Source: Patescibacteria group bacterium (GTDB lineage: Bacteria > Patescibacteriota > Minisyncoccia > Phycocordibacterales > EsbW-18). Taken from it: 40,150 nt of DNA. Made by a program: the position numbers and the translations under genes. The notes under the pieces are model-generated. The model ran no database searches. It was not told the origin of the DNA and was given only the letters and a program-made list of their open reading frames with translations. The stretch lies in assembly GCA_030917725.1 (NCBI GenBank), contig JAUPUE010000034.1, positions 1 through 40,150 of the forward strand, read 5' to 3'. Within the stretch, counting starts at the first letter, position 1. Each line of letters begins with the position of its first letter. Positions 23,398-30,591 of the stretch are shown here, in pieces.

Positions 23398-25299
23398 ATG
23401 TCCCAACGCGCCACCAAGCAACCAAAACAGCCTCGCAAGGAGCCACAGCCAAAGTTCCCCAAGAGCTTTATTACGCAGATTCTCATCACGGTAATCATTT
23501 TCTTTGTCATTTCATCGGCGTACACGCTTTTCACTGATCAAAAAGACGCCAACGAGATTCCGTTCTCTCAGGTTGCTCAAGATATTTTGACCGGCTCGAT
23601 CACGTCGATCGTTGTCGAAGGTGACACACTCACGATTATCCGCGCGGATGGTTCGGAGCAGACATCACGCAAAGAAACGGGTGTCGGTCTGTCGGAATCA
23701 TTTGCTGCATACGGCGTGACACCTGCCGAACTCGCATCAACAACCATCTCCGTGCAGAGTGCATCGGGCTTTTGGTTTTGGGTAATCAATCTCGCACCAA
23801 TCCTCATCCCGCTTCTCCTCATCGGATTCTTTATCTATATGATTACGCGCTCTGCAAAGGGAACAGGAATGCAGGCGTTCTCATTTGGTCAGGCGCGCGC
23901 CAAGTTCTTTGATCCCAAAGACAACAAGAAGGTCCTCTTCAAAGATGTGGCTGGTGTAAAAGAAGCAAAACAAGAACTCTTGGAGATTGTTGACTTCCTC
24001 AAGAACCCCAAGAAGTTCCTCGCAATCGGCGCGCAGATTCCAAAGGGAGTTCTCCTCATGGGAAGCCCTGGTACTGGTAAGACATTGCTTGCTCGTGCAG
24101 TGGCAGGGGAGGCAGGCGTTCCGTTCTTCTCGATTTCTGGTTCGGAGTTCGTTGAGATGTTCGTCGGTGTCGGTGCATCCCGCGTGCGCGACTTGTTCCA
24201 AACGGTGAAAAAAGCAGCCCCTGCGATTATCTTTATTGATGAGATTGATGCTGTTGGTCGCGTTCGCGGTACGGGTGTTGGTGGTGGCAACGACGAGCGT
24301 GAGCAGACACTTAACCAGATCCTTGTTGAGATGGATGGATTCGAGCCGACCGAAGAGGTGATTGTCATGGCAGCAACGAACCGTCCTGACGTGCTCGACC
24401 CAGCGCTCCTTCGTCCGGGTCGTTTTGACCGCCGTGTTCGTCTTGACCTTCCTGACCGCGCCGACCGCGAGGCAATCCTTGCGATCCATGCACGCACCAA
24501 GCCGCTCGCCGAAGACGTCGTTCTCAAAACAGTTGCTGAGCGCACGCCAGGGTTCTCGGGTGCCGATCTCCAATCGCTCATGAATGAAGCGGCGATTCTC
24601 GCGGCACGTGAGGACCGCATGAAGGTCGCACAGTTTGATCTTATCCGTTCGATCGAAAAGGTCATGATGGGACCGGAGCGTCGCAGCCACATCCTTTCTG
24701 ATAAAGAAAAGAAGATCACCGCATACCACGAAGCCGGCCACGCCCTCGTTGCGTCGGTGCTCACCGAATCTGACCCAATCCACAAAGTATCAATCATCGC
24801 GCGTGGGCACATGGGCGGTTACACGCTTTCGCTTCCGCTCGAAGAGAATCGTTTGTTCACGCGCAAAGCGTTTCTCGATCGTCTCGCGATGACGCTCGGT
24901 GGATACGCAGCAGAAGAGATGGTCTTTGGTGATATTACAACCGGCCCGTCGAACGATCTTCAGGTCGCATCATCGCTCGCACGTGACATGGTCACTCGCT
25001 ACGGTATGTCGCTCGAAGTCGGACCTGTCGCACTTGTTGAAGACGTGCAGCACCAAGGTGGCATGTCAGAAGTGCGTGACTACTCGGAGAAAATTGCTGC
25101 AAAAGTCGACGATGAAGTCGGCAAGCTCCTCAGCGTTGCGCGTGAACGAGCTGCAAAGGTTCTCACTGACCACAAGCATGTTCTCGACGCGATCGTGAAC
25201 GTTCTCATCGAAAAAGAGACCATCGAACAAGACGATTTTGAGGCTATCCTTCGCGCCCACGGCATTGCTGTGAAGGGGAAGGAGAAGGGGGTATCATAG
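23398..25299 (+). CDS. ftsH: Membrane ATP-dependent zinc protease FtsH
   Basis: A 633-residue FtsH with the expected order: an N-terminal cytoplasmic tail, membrane helix 1 (about 22-41), an external domain, helix 2 (about 122-146), then the AAA module. Walker A is GSPGTGKT near residue 222, Walker B IIFIDEIDAVG, the second region of homology TNRPDVLDPALLRPGRFD, and the M41 zinc site HEAGH near residue 446. It degrades membrane and tagged soluble proteins. TATAAT lies six bases before ATG 23398, so the message appears leaderless. Its location opposite smpB-ssrA fits a role in clearing tagged proteins (inference). Confidence 0.97.
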   Translation: MSQRATKQPKQPRKEPQPKFPKSFITQILITVIIFFVISSAYTLFTDQKDANEIPFSQVAQDILTGSITSIVVEGDTLTIIRADGSEQTSRKETGVGLSESFAAYGVTPAELASTTISVQSASGFWFWVINLAPILIPLLLIGFFIYMITRSAKGTGMQAFSFGQARAKFFDPKDNKKVLFKDVAGVKEAKQELLEIVDFLKNPKKFLAIGAQIPKGVLLMGSPGTGKTLLARAVAGEAGVPFFSISGSEFVEMFVGVGASRVRDLFQTVKKAAPAIIFIDEIDAVGRVRGTGVGGGNDEREQTLNQILVEMDGFEPTEEVIVMAATNRPDVLDPALLRPGRFDRRVRLDLPDRADREAILAIHARTKPLAEDVVLKTVAERTPGFSGADLQSLMNEAAILAAREDRMKVAQFDLIRSIEKVMMGPERRSHILSDKEKKITAYHEAGHALVASVLTESDPIHKVSIIARGHMGGYTLSLPLEENRLFTRKAFLDRLAMTLGGYAAEEMVFGDITTGPSNDLQVASSLARDMVTRYGMSLEVGPVALVEDVQHQGGMSEVRDYSEKIAAKVDDEVGKLLSVARERAAKVLTDHKHVLDAIVNVLIEKETIEQDDFEAILRAHGIAVKGKEKGVS

Positions 25300-25327
25300 G
25301 GCTGCTTACAACCAATAACTTATATCT

Positions 25328-25753
25328 ATGAAATTCGAATTAGGAAACTTTTTTGGCGGCAATAAGGATACTGGTCGTACTCAAGAGGAAGCAAAAGGAC
25401 GTTCAGCAAAAGGCGCGGTCGATATCGCAGAATCGATAGGGGAACAAAATAAAGTGGTAATGGAAAATGCGATCGAAGTTGAAACCGAGGAGGAGCGGGA
25501 GGCTCGCCCAGAACGCCAGGAACGTATTCAAAACGGACTCGAAATGCTGTGGAATCGTTACCACATGCAGCGTGGTGAAATGAAGGGCAAGACTGACATG
25601 ATGACGGGTCTTCTTGTTAAGGCAGGTGTTTTAACACAGCACGAAGCTAAGCTGGACAGCAGTCGTTCCATGGTCGAAGAACTTTCAAGTGCCCTCGATG
25701 ATTCACGATCCCAAGTCGAAGCTAGCGATAAGAACGCTGCTCAGATTAACTAG
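25328..25753 (+). CDS. Hypothetical helical protein with MKFE start
   Basis: A 141-residue hydrophilic protein, largely helical, rich in Glu, Lys, Arg, Ser and Met, without Cys, signal peptide or membrane segment. It follows ftsH by 28 bases and may be co-transcribed or use a TTATAT box just before its ATG. Its MKFE N-terminus recalls the proteins at 5417 and 5923. No family recognised. Confidence 0.65.
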   Translation: MKFELGNFFGGNKDTGRTQEEAKGRSAKGAVDIAESIGEQNKVVMENAIEVETEEEREARPERQERIQNGLEMLWNRYHMQRGEMKGKTDMMTGLLVKAGVLTQHEAKLDSSRSMVEELSSALDDSRSQVEASDKNAAQIN

Positions 25754-25755
25754 AT

Positions 25756-25784
25756 TTGACGAATCTAACGTAATAGTGTACAAT
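25756..25784 (+). promoter_or_regulatory. Sigma-70-type promoter
   Basis: TTGACG (25756-25761) and TACAAT (25779-25784) are separated by 17 bases, three bases after the previous stop codon. Confidence 0.75.
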
Positions 25785-25807
25785 CCTTTCCAGAAAAGGA
25801 GGTGCCA

Positions 25808-26071
25808 GTGGACCCCACTGTCCTAGTATTTGTTCGACCGTCACCGCCTCAGCTCTCCGAGCGAGCAGCAAGAACCAAAGAGCTCCTTGATAGGGCGGGG
25901 CTCGATCTTCTTACTGTCGACGTAAACAGGCTTTGCCTTTCTCTGGCGGAACTCGGTAGCGAGTTCCCGTGGGAGAAGGAGACAAGACTGCTCGACGACA
26001 TCAAGGAAATCAGAGAGTACCAAAGACGTCTTCGTGTGTACGAAGACGTGCGCCGACGCCGACGTTCTTAA
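25808..26071 (+). CDS. Small arginine-rich hypothetical protein with Shine-Dalgarno start
   Basis: An 87-residue soluble protein with a hydrophobic N-terminal strand (DPTVLVFVRP), helical middle and a basic tail ending VRRRRRS, which suggests nucleic-acid binding (inference). I place the start at GTG 25808 because AAGGAGG (25796-25802) lies five bases upstream; the GTG at 25802 overlaps that motif. It has its own promoter and terminator, making a self-contained 340-base unit. No family recognised. Confidence 0.7.
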   Translation: MDPTVLVFVRPSPPQLSERAARTKELLDRAGLDLLTVDVNRLCLSLAELGSEFPWEKETRLLDDIKEIREYQRRLRVYEDVRRRRRS

Positions 26072-26072
26072 C

Positions 26073-26100
26073 CGGCCCCCGTTTTTTTGGGGGCCGTTTT
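26073..26100 (+). terminator. Rho-independent terminator
   Basis: The perfect CGGCCCCC/GGGGGCCG stem around a T-rich loop is followed by TTTT, just after the stop of the small basic protein. Confidence 0.9.
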
Positions 26101-26108
26101 AGTTTCTC

Positions 26109-26204
26109 CGCCGAAGCCTTGGCGAAGGAGGACGTTCCTGACTATTATTTATTTTCTATCCTGTCGAATGCGAGGAGCTTCCCGCCTTCGCCAAGGCTTC
26201 GGCG
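26109..26204. repeat. Pair of inverted palindromic repeats between convergent genes
   Basis: CGCCGAAGCCTTGGCGAAGG (26109-26128) and its exact reverse complement (26185-26204) face each other. Each is itself a near-palindrome of the dispersed family. A 14-base direct repeat, CTGTCGAATGCGAG, at 26161-26174 and about 26227-26240 brackets the right copy. The second of these lies inside the 3' end of the adjacent minus-strand gene. Confidence 0.7.
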
Positions 26205-26212
26205 AGGTTCTC

Positions 26213-27361
26213 CTACTCGCTCATTCTGTCGAATGCGAGTAGGGAAGAGATGTTGTGTTGAACGTAGTCGATGCGCACTTCATATTCATCGAGGCTTTCG
26301 TGGAAGGCTCCCACTGCGGTCGGGTCTGCATCGAGTGCTGCGAGCTGACGCGCAGTGAACTGTGTACGAAGCTGAAACTCGAGCGCTTTTTTCATAATAT
26401 CTTTTGCGTTCATCGCTGATGCTTCATCTCCTGCTTGCATGAAGAGCTCATATGCAGCACCCAATCCTTCGCTTCGTGTAGCTGTTGGTGTTGAGCGGGG
26501 AGGATTGTAGAATCCGCCGTTCCAATCGACCTCATCGCCAGTCTTGTTGTGGTGTTGGATTGCTGCAATCGATTCAGTAATCCTTCGTGCGTGCGCGAGG
26601 TACGTTTCGTCCGCGCGGTTTGTGTAGAGCTCGTTTAATCCATAGAGCAACCAGTGGTCGTGGTTGAGATCGGGGGTCGCAACATCGGCATCGCGCACTT
26701 CAATGAGCCAGTGCGCCGCTTTGTGCGCTGTGTCGATCCACACATCGTTGCCATCGACGTCGTGCAAACGCGCGAGTGCAAAGATCGCTTCGCCGGGGTA
26801 ATACCCGGATGTAAAATCGTTCACAGTGCCAGCACTATCCATCTTATGGATCGAGAACTCGCCGTCGGGGTTTTGTGTTGCGACCATGAACTGAGCGAGA
26901 GCTCGAGCCTGAGGGAGATATTCGGTTGAGCCGGTTACCAGTGCGTGTTCGGCAAATGCGAGAACAGCGAGCCCGTTTCCACCGAGTTTAATTTCGTCTC
27001 CTTCTTTGACACACGAAGCATTGGCGATGCCAGGACAAGGAACGATTTGATCATTCAAATAAACAAGTGCGCGTTCTCCAGCACGGAGATAGCGCTCGTC
27101 TTTGGTCGCTTCATACAAATCGATGAGAGAATATGCGGTCCCTGCGTGGCGGAGGATATTGTACGAAGAAGATTCATCACCGGTGACAGGGTCGTATTCA
27201 TAAACAAAAGAGCCGTCGTCATACATGTGGCTCACGAGATAATCACCACCGGCTTTGGCCGAGCGGAGATACTTTGACCCATCGAGATTGGGAAGAATGA
27301 ACGCGAGCAGTAATACGATGACGCCAAGCCCGATGAGAAGATGGGGTGTTTTCAATTTCAT
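26213..27361 (-). CDS. Membrane-anchored alpha/alpha-toroid protein (glycosidase/epimerase-like)
   Basis: A 382-residue protein with an N-terminal signal anchor (about 6-24, LLIGLGVIVLLLAFILP) and an extracytoplasmic domain of repeated helix pairs. Repeating features are GTAYSLIDLYEATKDERYLR, GGNGLAVLAFAEHALVTGS and EAIFALARLHDVDGNDVW, typical of six-hairpin alpha/alpha toroids found in glycoside hydrolases, C5-epimerases and related enzymes. The specific activity cannot be assigned. The start ATG 27361 lies seven bases from TATCGT; the in-frame extension to 27490 overlaps cmk and is rejected. It probably acts on surface polysaccharide (inference). The end of the gene carries a short direct repeat next to the palindromes. 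Confidence 0.75.
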   Translation of the reverse strand: MKLKTPHLLIGLGVIVLLLAFILPNLDGSKYLRSAKAGGDYLVSHMYDDGSFVYEYDPVTGDESSSYNILRHAGTAYSLIDLYEATKDERYLRAGERALVYLNDQIVPCPGIANASCVKEGDEIKLGGNGLAVLAFAEHALVTGSTEYLPQARALAQFMVATQNPDGEFSIHKMDSAGTVNDFTSGYYPGEAIFALARLHDVDGNDVWIDTAHKAAHWLIEVRDADVATPDLNHDHWLLYGLNELYTNRADETYLAHARRITESIAAIQHHNKTGDEVDWNGGFYNPPRSTPTATRSEGLGAAYELFMQAGDEASAMNAKDIMKKALEFQLRTQFTARQLAALDADPTAVGAFHESLDEYEVRIDYVQHNISSLLAFDRMSE

Positions 27362-27401
27362 GCTCGTAACGATACATGAATCGAGGCTTCGAGAGAACAG
27401 T

Positions 27402-28115
27402 CTACTTTTTGAGTGTTTCGTGGACGATGCGGAGGGCTTCTTCGAGAACCTCGTCTTGTGTCCTGTGAGAAGCGTCGAGGATATGCGCATCCGGAGCGGG
27501 TCGAAGGCCTGATTCAGGACGTTCGATATCCATACGGTCTCGCTCTTCTAAGGCTTTGCGGATGTTTTCGAGCGATTCCTCAATGCCTTTCTTCTGTCGT
27601 TGGAGATGTCGCCACTCCGCACGCTTCTCGATATCAGCTTCAAGATAAATCTTTACCTGTGCGTTGGGGAATACCACGGTGCCGATGTCGCGCCCTTCGA
27701 CAACTGAATCACCCCAATCGCGAACGATTTTGTTTTGCCATCCTCGAACAATCTCGCGGACCGCGGGAATCTTTGCGACAGCGGGTGTCATGCGGTCGGT
27801 GCGTGGTGAGTGTGTGAGATCGGTGATGTCTTGTCCGCCAAAGACCACGTGCTGGTCGGGGCGATACTCGACTGTCGCATTTCTCAAGAACTCGAGACAT
27901 CCTTCGAGGTCATCATCAATCTTGTCCGCTACTTCTGCTGCGACCATGCGATAGAGGAGTCCGCTGTTGAGGTGACAAAAAGAAAGCGCCTTAGCAAGCT
28001 CTTTTGCTAAGGCGCTTTTTCCGGAACCAGATGTTCCATCGACGGTGATGACGGCCACCGCATTCTGCGGGGCCACGCCAGAGGCGGTGGTGGGGTCTTG
28101 GGGATGGTGGGGCAT
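27402..28115 (-). CDS. cmk: Cytidylate kinase
   Basis: A 237-residue NMP kinase. Walker A is DGTSGSGKSALAK, followed by HLNSGLLYRM (substrate loop), EGRDIGTVVFP and a lid segment, typical of CMP/dCMP kinases. It phosphorylates CMP and dCMP for nucleic acid and lipid synthesis. The N-terminal 19 residues (MPHHPQDPTTASGVAPQNAV region) precede the normal start of the fold and derive in part from a repeat also found in recG. Start ATG 28115 is the best guess; ATG 28139 is the alternative. The gene follows a tRNA terminator on the same strand. Confidence 0.9.
   Translation of the reverse strand: MPHHPQDPTTASGVAPQNAVAVITVDGTSGSGKSALAKELAKALSFCHLNSGLLYRMVAAEVADKIDDDLEGCLEFLRNATVEYRPDQHVVFGGQDITDLTHSPRTDRMTPAVAKIPAVREIVRGWQNKIVRDWGDSVVEGRDIGTVVFPNAQVKIYLEADIEKRAEWRHLQRQKKGIEESLENIRKALEERDRMDIERPESGLRPAPDAHILDASHRTQDEVLEEALRIVHETLKK
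28064..28094 (-). repeat. In-gene repeat encoding TTASGVAPQN (cmk N-terminus)
   Basis: The minus-strand stretch CCACCGCCTCTGGCGTGGCC matches CCACCGCTTCCAGCGGGGTC in recG (32269-32304) in the same reading frame. It appears to be a small repeat element within coding sequence. Confidence 0.5.
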
Positions 28116-28154
28116 GGGGTAATGACTAGATAATAACATCTTCTACGAGCCAAT

Positions 28155-28182
28155 AAAAAAGAGCGCACATGCGCTCTTTTTT
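28155..28182 (-). terminator. Terminator of the tRNA-Ile(UAU) transcript
   Basis: The AAAAAAGAGCGC/GCGCTCTTTTTT stem with a four-base loop has T runs on both strands and lies just downstream of the tRNA. Confidence 0.85.
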
Positions 28183-28192
28183 GGAAACACTG

Positions 28193-28265
28193 TCCGTCCC
28201 CATGGACTCGAACCATGAACCGCCGAGGTATAAGCTCGGTGCTCTAACCATTGAGCTAGGGACGG
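28193..28265 (-). tRNA. tRNA-Ile with UAU anticodon
   Basis: The cloverleaf is complete on the minus strand. The acceptor stem is CCGTCCC/GGGACGG, the D arm GCTC/GAGC, the anticodon stem CCGAG/CTCGG with loop CTTATAC, and the T arm CATGG-TTCGAGT-CCATG; the discriminator is A. The anticodon TAT reads AUA. Most bacteria instead read AUA with a CAU tRNA modified by TilS, so this species is unusual. CCA is not encoded. Confidence 0.9.
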
Positions 28266-28299
28266 GACTCATGCGAGGCCATTGTGATATCCTTGCCGA

Positions 28300-30087
28300 A
28301 TGAATGCAACTCCCAAAAAAGCCTCAACGGTAAGCACCGGTAGGATTTTTGCTGTCTTCTGGGAGCAAATACAGCGACGATTGCCTGCCTTTTTTGCACT
28401 TGTTCTGATGGTTGTTGTGGCTATCGTGGCAAATACGGTTGCTCCAATCTACTACAAGCGGTTTTTTGATGTCCTTGGAGCAGGGAAGCTTGACTCAGCG
28501 TTGATACACACGGCCATGGTTGCTCTGATTATGGCGTTCTTCATGAAGTTCGTTCGTTGGGGTGGGTGGCGTATCGCTGACTTCATCGCGAACCCTTTCA
28601 CTGCGGGCACGATGAAAGACTTGGTGATGATGGGGTATGAACGTCTCCTCGGACATTCATATAAGTTCTTCAGCGATACGTTCGTTGGGACGCTCACACG
28701 TAGACTCACAAAATTCTCGTACGCATTCGAGAGTATTTTTGACCAGCTGTCCTATCAGCTCGTGCCGCTCGTCGTCTCGAGTATCGTCATCTTCTTTGTG
28801 GTCAATCAGCGTTCGCCAATGGTCGCATACATACTGTTTGGATGGATGTTTCTGATGGTCTTCGCGAATTATCTTGTTATCAAGTGGAAGCAAAAATATG
28901 AGGAGAAGCGCAGCGCGGCAGACTCGAAGCTCTCGGGGACACTCTCTGACAGCATGACGAACAGCAGCACCATCAAGCTTTTTGCCAGCTCAAAACATGA
29001 GATGTCGTTGTTTGAGGCTGTAGCAGAGGATGTGCGAAGCATTCGTTTGTGGACATGGAACATCGACTCACTGATTCGCACGGTCCAAGGTTTCCTGACG
29101 ATCATCGTTGAGATCGCTGTGATGTTCTCCGCGTTCAAACTCTATCAGAAGGGTCAATTGACGCTCGGTGACTTCGTGCTCTTCCAGACATACATCCTTA
29201 CACTCACCGAACAGATGTGGCAATTCGGATGGGTGCTTAAGCATCTTTTTGAAGCTTTTGCCGATGCAAAGGAGATGGTCGAGATAATCGACAATCCATA
29301 CGATGTCCAAGATGCACCTGGTGCCGGTGTCCTTAAGGTGACAGAAGGGAAGATCGACTTCGCTGACGTCGTTTTCAACTTCAACGAAACACGCAAAGTG
29401 CTCGACGGTTTCTCGCTCTCAATTACCCCAGGAGAAAAGGTTGCGCTTATTGGTCCTTCGGGTGCCGGCAAGACAACAGTCACACGGCTTCTTTTCCGTT
29501 TCCATGACGTCACCTCAGGTTTGATAACAATTGACGGGCAGGATATCTCAAAGGTCACACAGGATAGTCTGCGCAATGCTATCGGGCTCGTGCCACAGGA
29601 GCCAATTCTCTTCCACCGTTCGCTCATGGACAACATCCGCTACGGACGCCGCGATGCGACCGATGAAGAGGTTCTCGAAGCTGCTAAGAAGGCACGCTGT
29701 CACGAGTTCATCTCATCGCTTCCTGATGGATACGAGACCATGGTCGGTGAGCGCGGTGTGAAGCTCTCGGGTGGTGAACGTCAGCGCGTCGCTATCGCTC
29801 GCGCGATTCTCAAAGACGCTCCGATTCTTGTGCTTGACGAAGCAACATCAAGCCTCGACTCCGAATCGGAACACCTCATCCAAGAAGCGCTCAACATCCT
29901 TATGGAAGGGAAGACGGTCATCGTCATCGCGCACCGTCTCTCGACTATCATCACCATGGATCGCATCATCGTCATCGAAGGCGGCAACATCCGCGCGATG
30001 GGTACCCACGACGAACTTCTTAAGAAAGACGACCTCTACAAAAAGCTTTGGTCCATTCAGGCAGGAGGGTTCTTGAAGGAGGAGTAA
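28300..30087 (+). CDS. ABC exporter, fused permease and ATPase
   Basis: A 595-residue half-transporter of the MsbA/MdlB type. The first 330 residues hold six membrane helices; the ATPase has Walker A GPSGAGKT near residue 386, LSGGERQR near 489, Walker B ILVLDEATSSLDS and the switch histidine in IAHRLST. It would homodimerise or pair with another half-transporter to export lipid, peptide or drug; the substrate is unknown. TATCCT six bases before ATG 28300 indicates a leaderless start. A small HEPN-like gene follows nine bases after the stop. Confidence 0.93.
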   Translation: MNATPKKASTVSTGRIFAVFWEQIQRRLPAFFALVLMVVVAIVANTVAPIYYKRFFDVLGAGKLDSALIHTAMVALIMAFFMKFVRWGGWRIADFIANPFTAGTMKDLVMMGYERLLGHSYKFFSDTFVGTLTRRLTKFSYAFESIFDQLSYQLVPLVVSSIVIFFVVNQRSPMVAYILFGWMFLMVFANYLVIKWKQKYEEKRSAADSKLSGTLSDSMTNSSTIKLFASSKHEMSLFEAVAEDVRSIRLWTWNIDSLIRTVQGFLTIIVEIAVMFSAFKLYQKGQLTLGDFVLFQTYILTLTEQMWQFGWVLKHLFEAFADAKEMVEIIDNPYDVQDAPGAGVLKVTEGKIDFADVVFNFNETRKVLDGFSLSITPGEKVALIGPSGAGKTTVTRLLFRFHDVTSGLITIDGQDISKVTQDSLRNAIGLVPQEPILFHRSLMDNIRYGRRDATDEEVLEAAKKARCHEFISSLPDGYETMVGERGVKLSGGERQRVAIARAILKDAPILVLDEATSSLDSESEHLIQEALNILMEGKTVIVIAHRLSTIITMDRIIVIEGGNIRAMGTHDELLKKDDLYKKLWSIQAGGFLKEE

Positions 30088-30096
30088 TGTCTATAT

Positions 30097-30585
30097 ATGG
30101 ATCCCGAAGAAATAAAAAAATTAATAGATGGGGATCCGGACACGTTGATCAAACGAGCCGGAGAATTGGGTATAGATTTCTCCGATATGGGCAGAAGTCT
30201 TGCTAGAGGAATGGTTACAGGAAAGTTCTCTTTAACGGATGAGCAATTCGAAACCATTGATTTTGTATTCTGGATTTCTTATTTTGTTGAACGTGCCGCT
30301 GAGGAGTTTATAACTTTTCCGGAAGTTAGTGTTGGAGCAAGAAAGGAAGCAATGGACGTATTAATTGGCAAGTTACACTTCGGTGACAAAATAAAGGTTA
30401 TCGAGGAGCTTTATATGGGGAAAAAAGACAAACTCATAATCTTGATGCGCAAAATACAGGATTTACGAAATGATATTGCTCATGGGCGTTTTGATAAATT
30501 AGATTATGGAGGTTATTCCTTAAGTGATAATAGAGGCAAATTAAAATTGGTTGCAAACTTAAGAGACGCCCTTCTCAAAAAGTAA
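30097..30585 (+). CDS. HEPN-like hypothetical protein
   Basis: A 162-residue helical protein, AT-richer than the flanking genes. Near the C-terminus it contains the motif RNDIAHG (residues 124-130), matching the RX4-6H signature of HEPN domains, within a helix-rich context (LIILMRKIQDLRNDIAHGRF). HEPN proteins are often RNases or toxin-antitoxin and defence components, but some are inactive helpers. There is no nucleotidyltransferase partner next to it. It follows the ABC exporter by nine bases and converges on recG, with little intergenic space. The family call rests on one motif and helical pattern. Confidence 0.55.
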   Translation: MDPEEIKKLIDGDPDTLIKRAGELGIDFSDMGRSLARGMVTGKFSLTDEQFETIDFVFWISYFVERAAEEFITFPEVSVGARKEAMDVLIGKLHFGDKIKVIEELYMGKKDKLIILMRKIQDLRNDIAHGRFDKLDYGGYSLSDNRGKLKLVANLRDALLKK

Positions 30586-30591
30586 CTCTTC

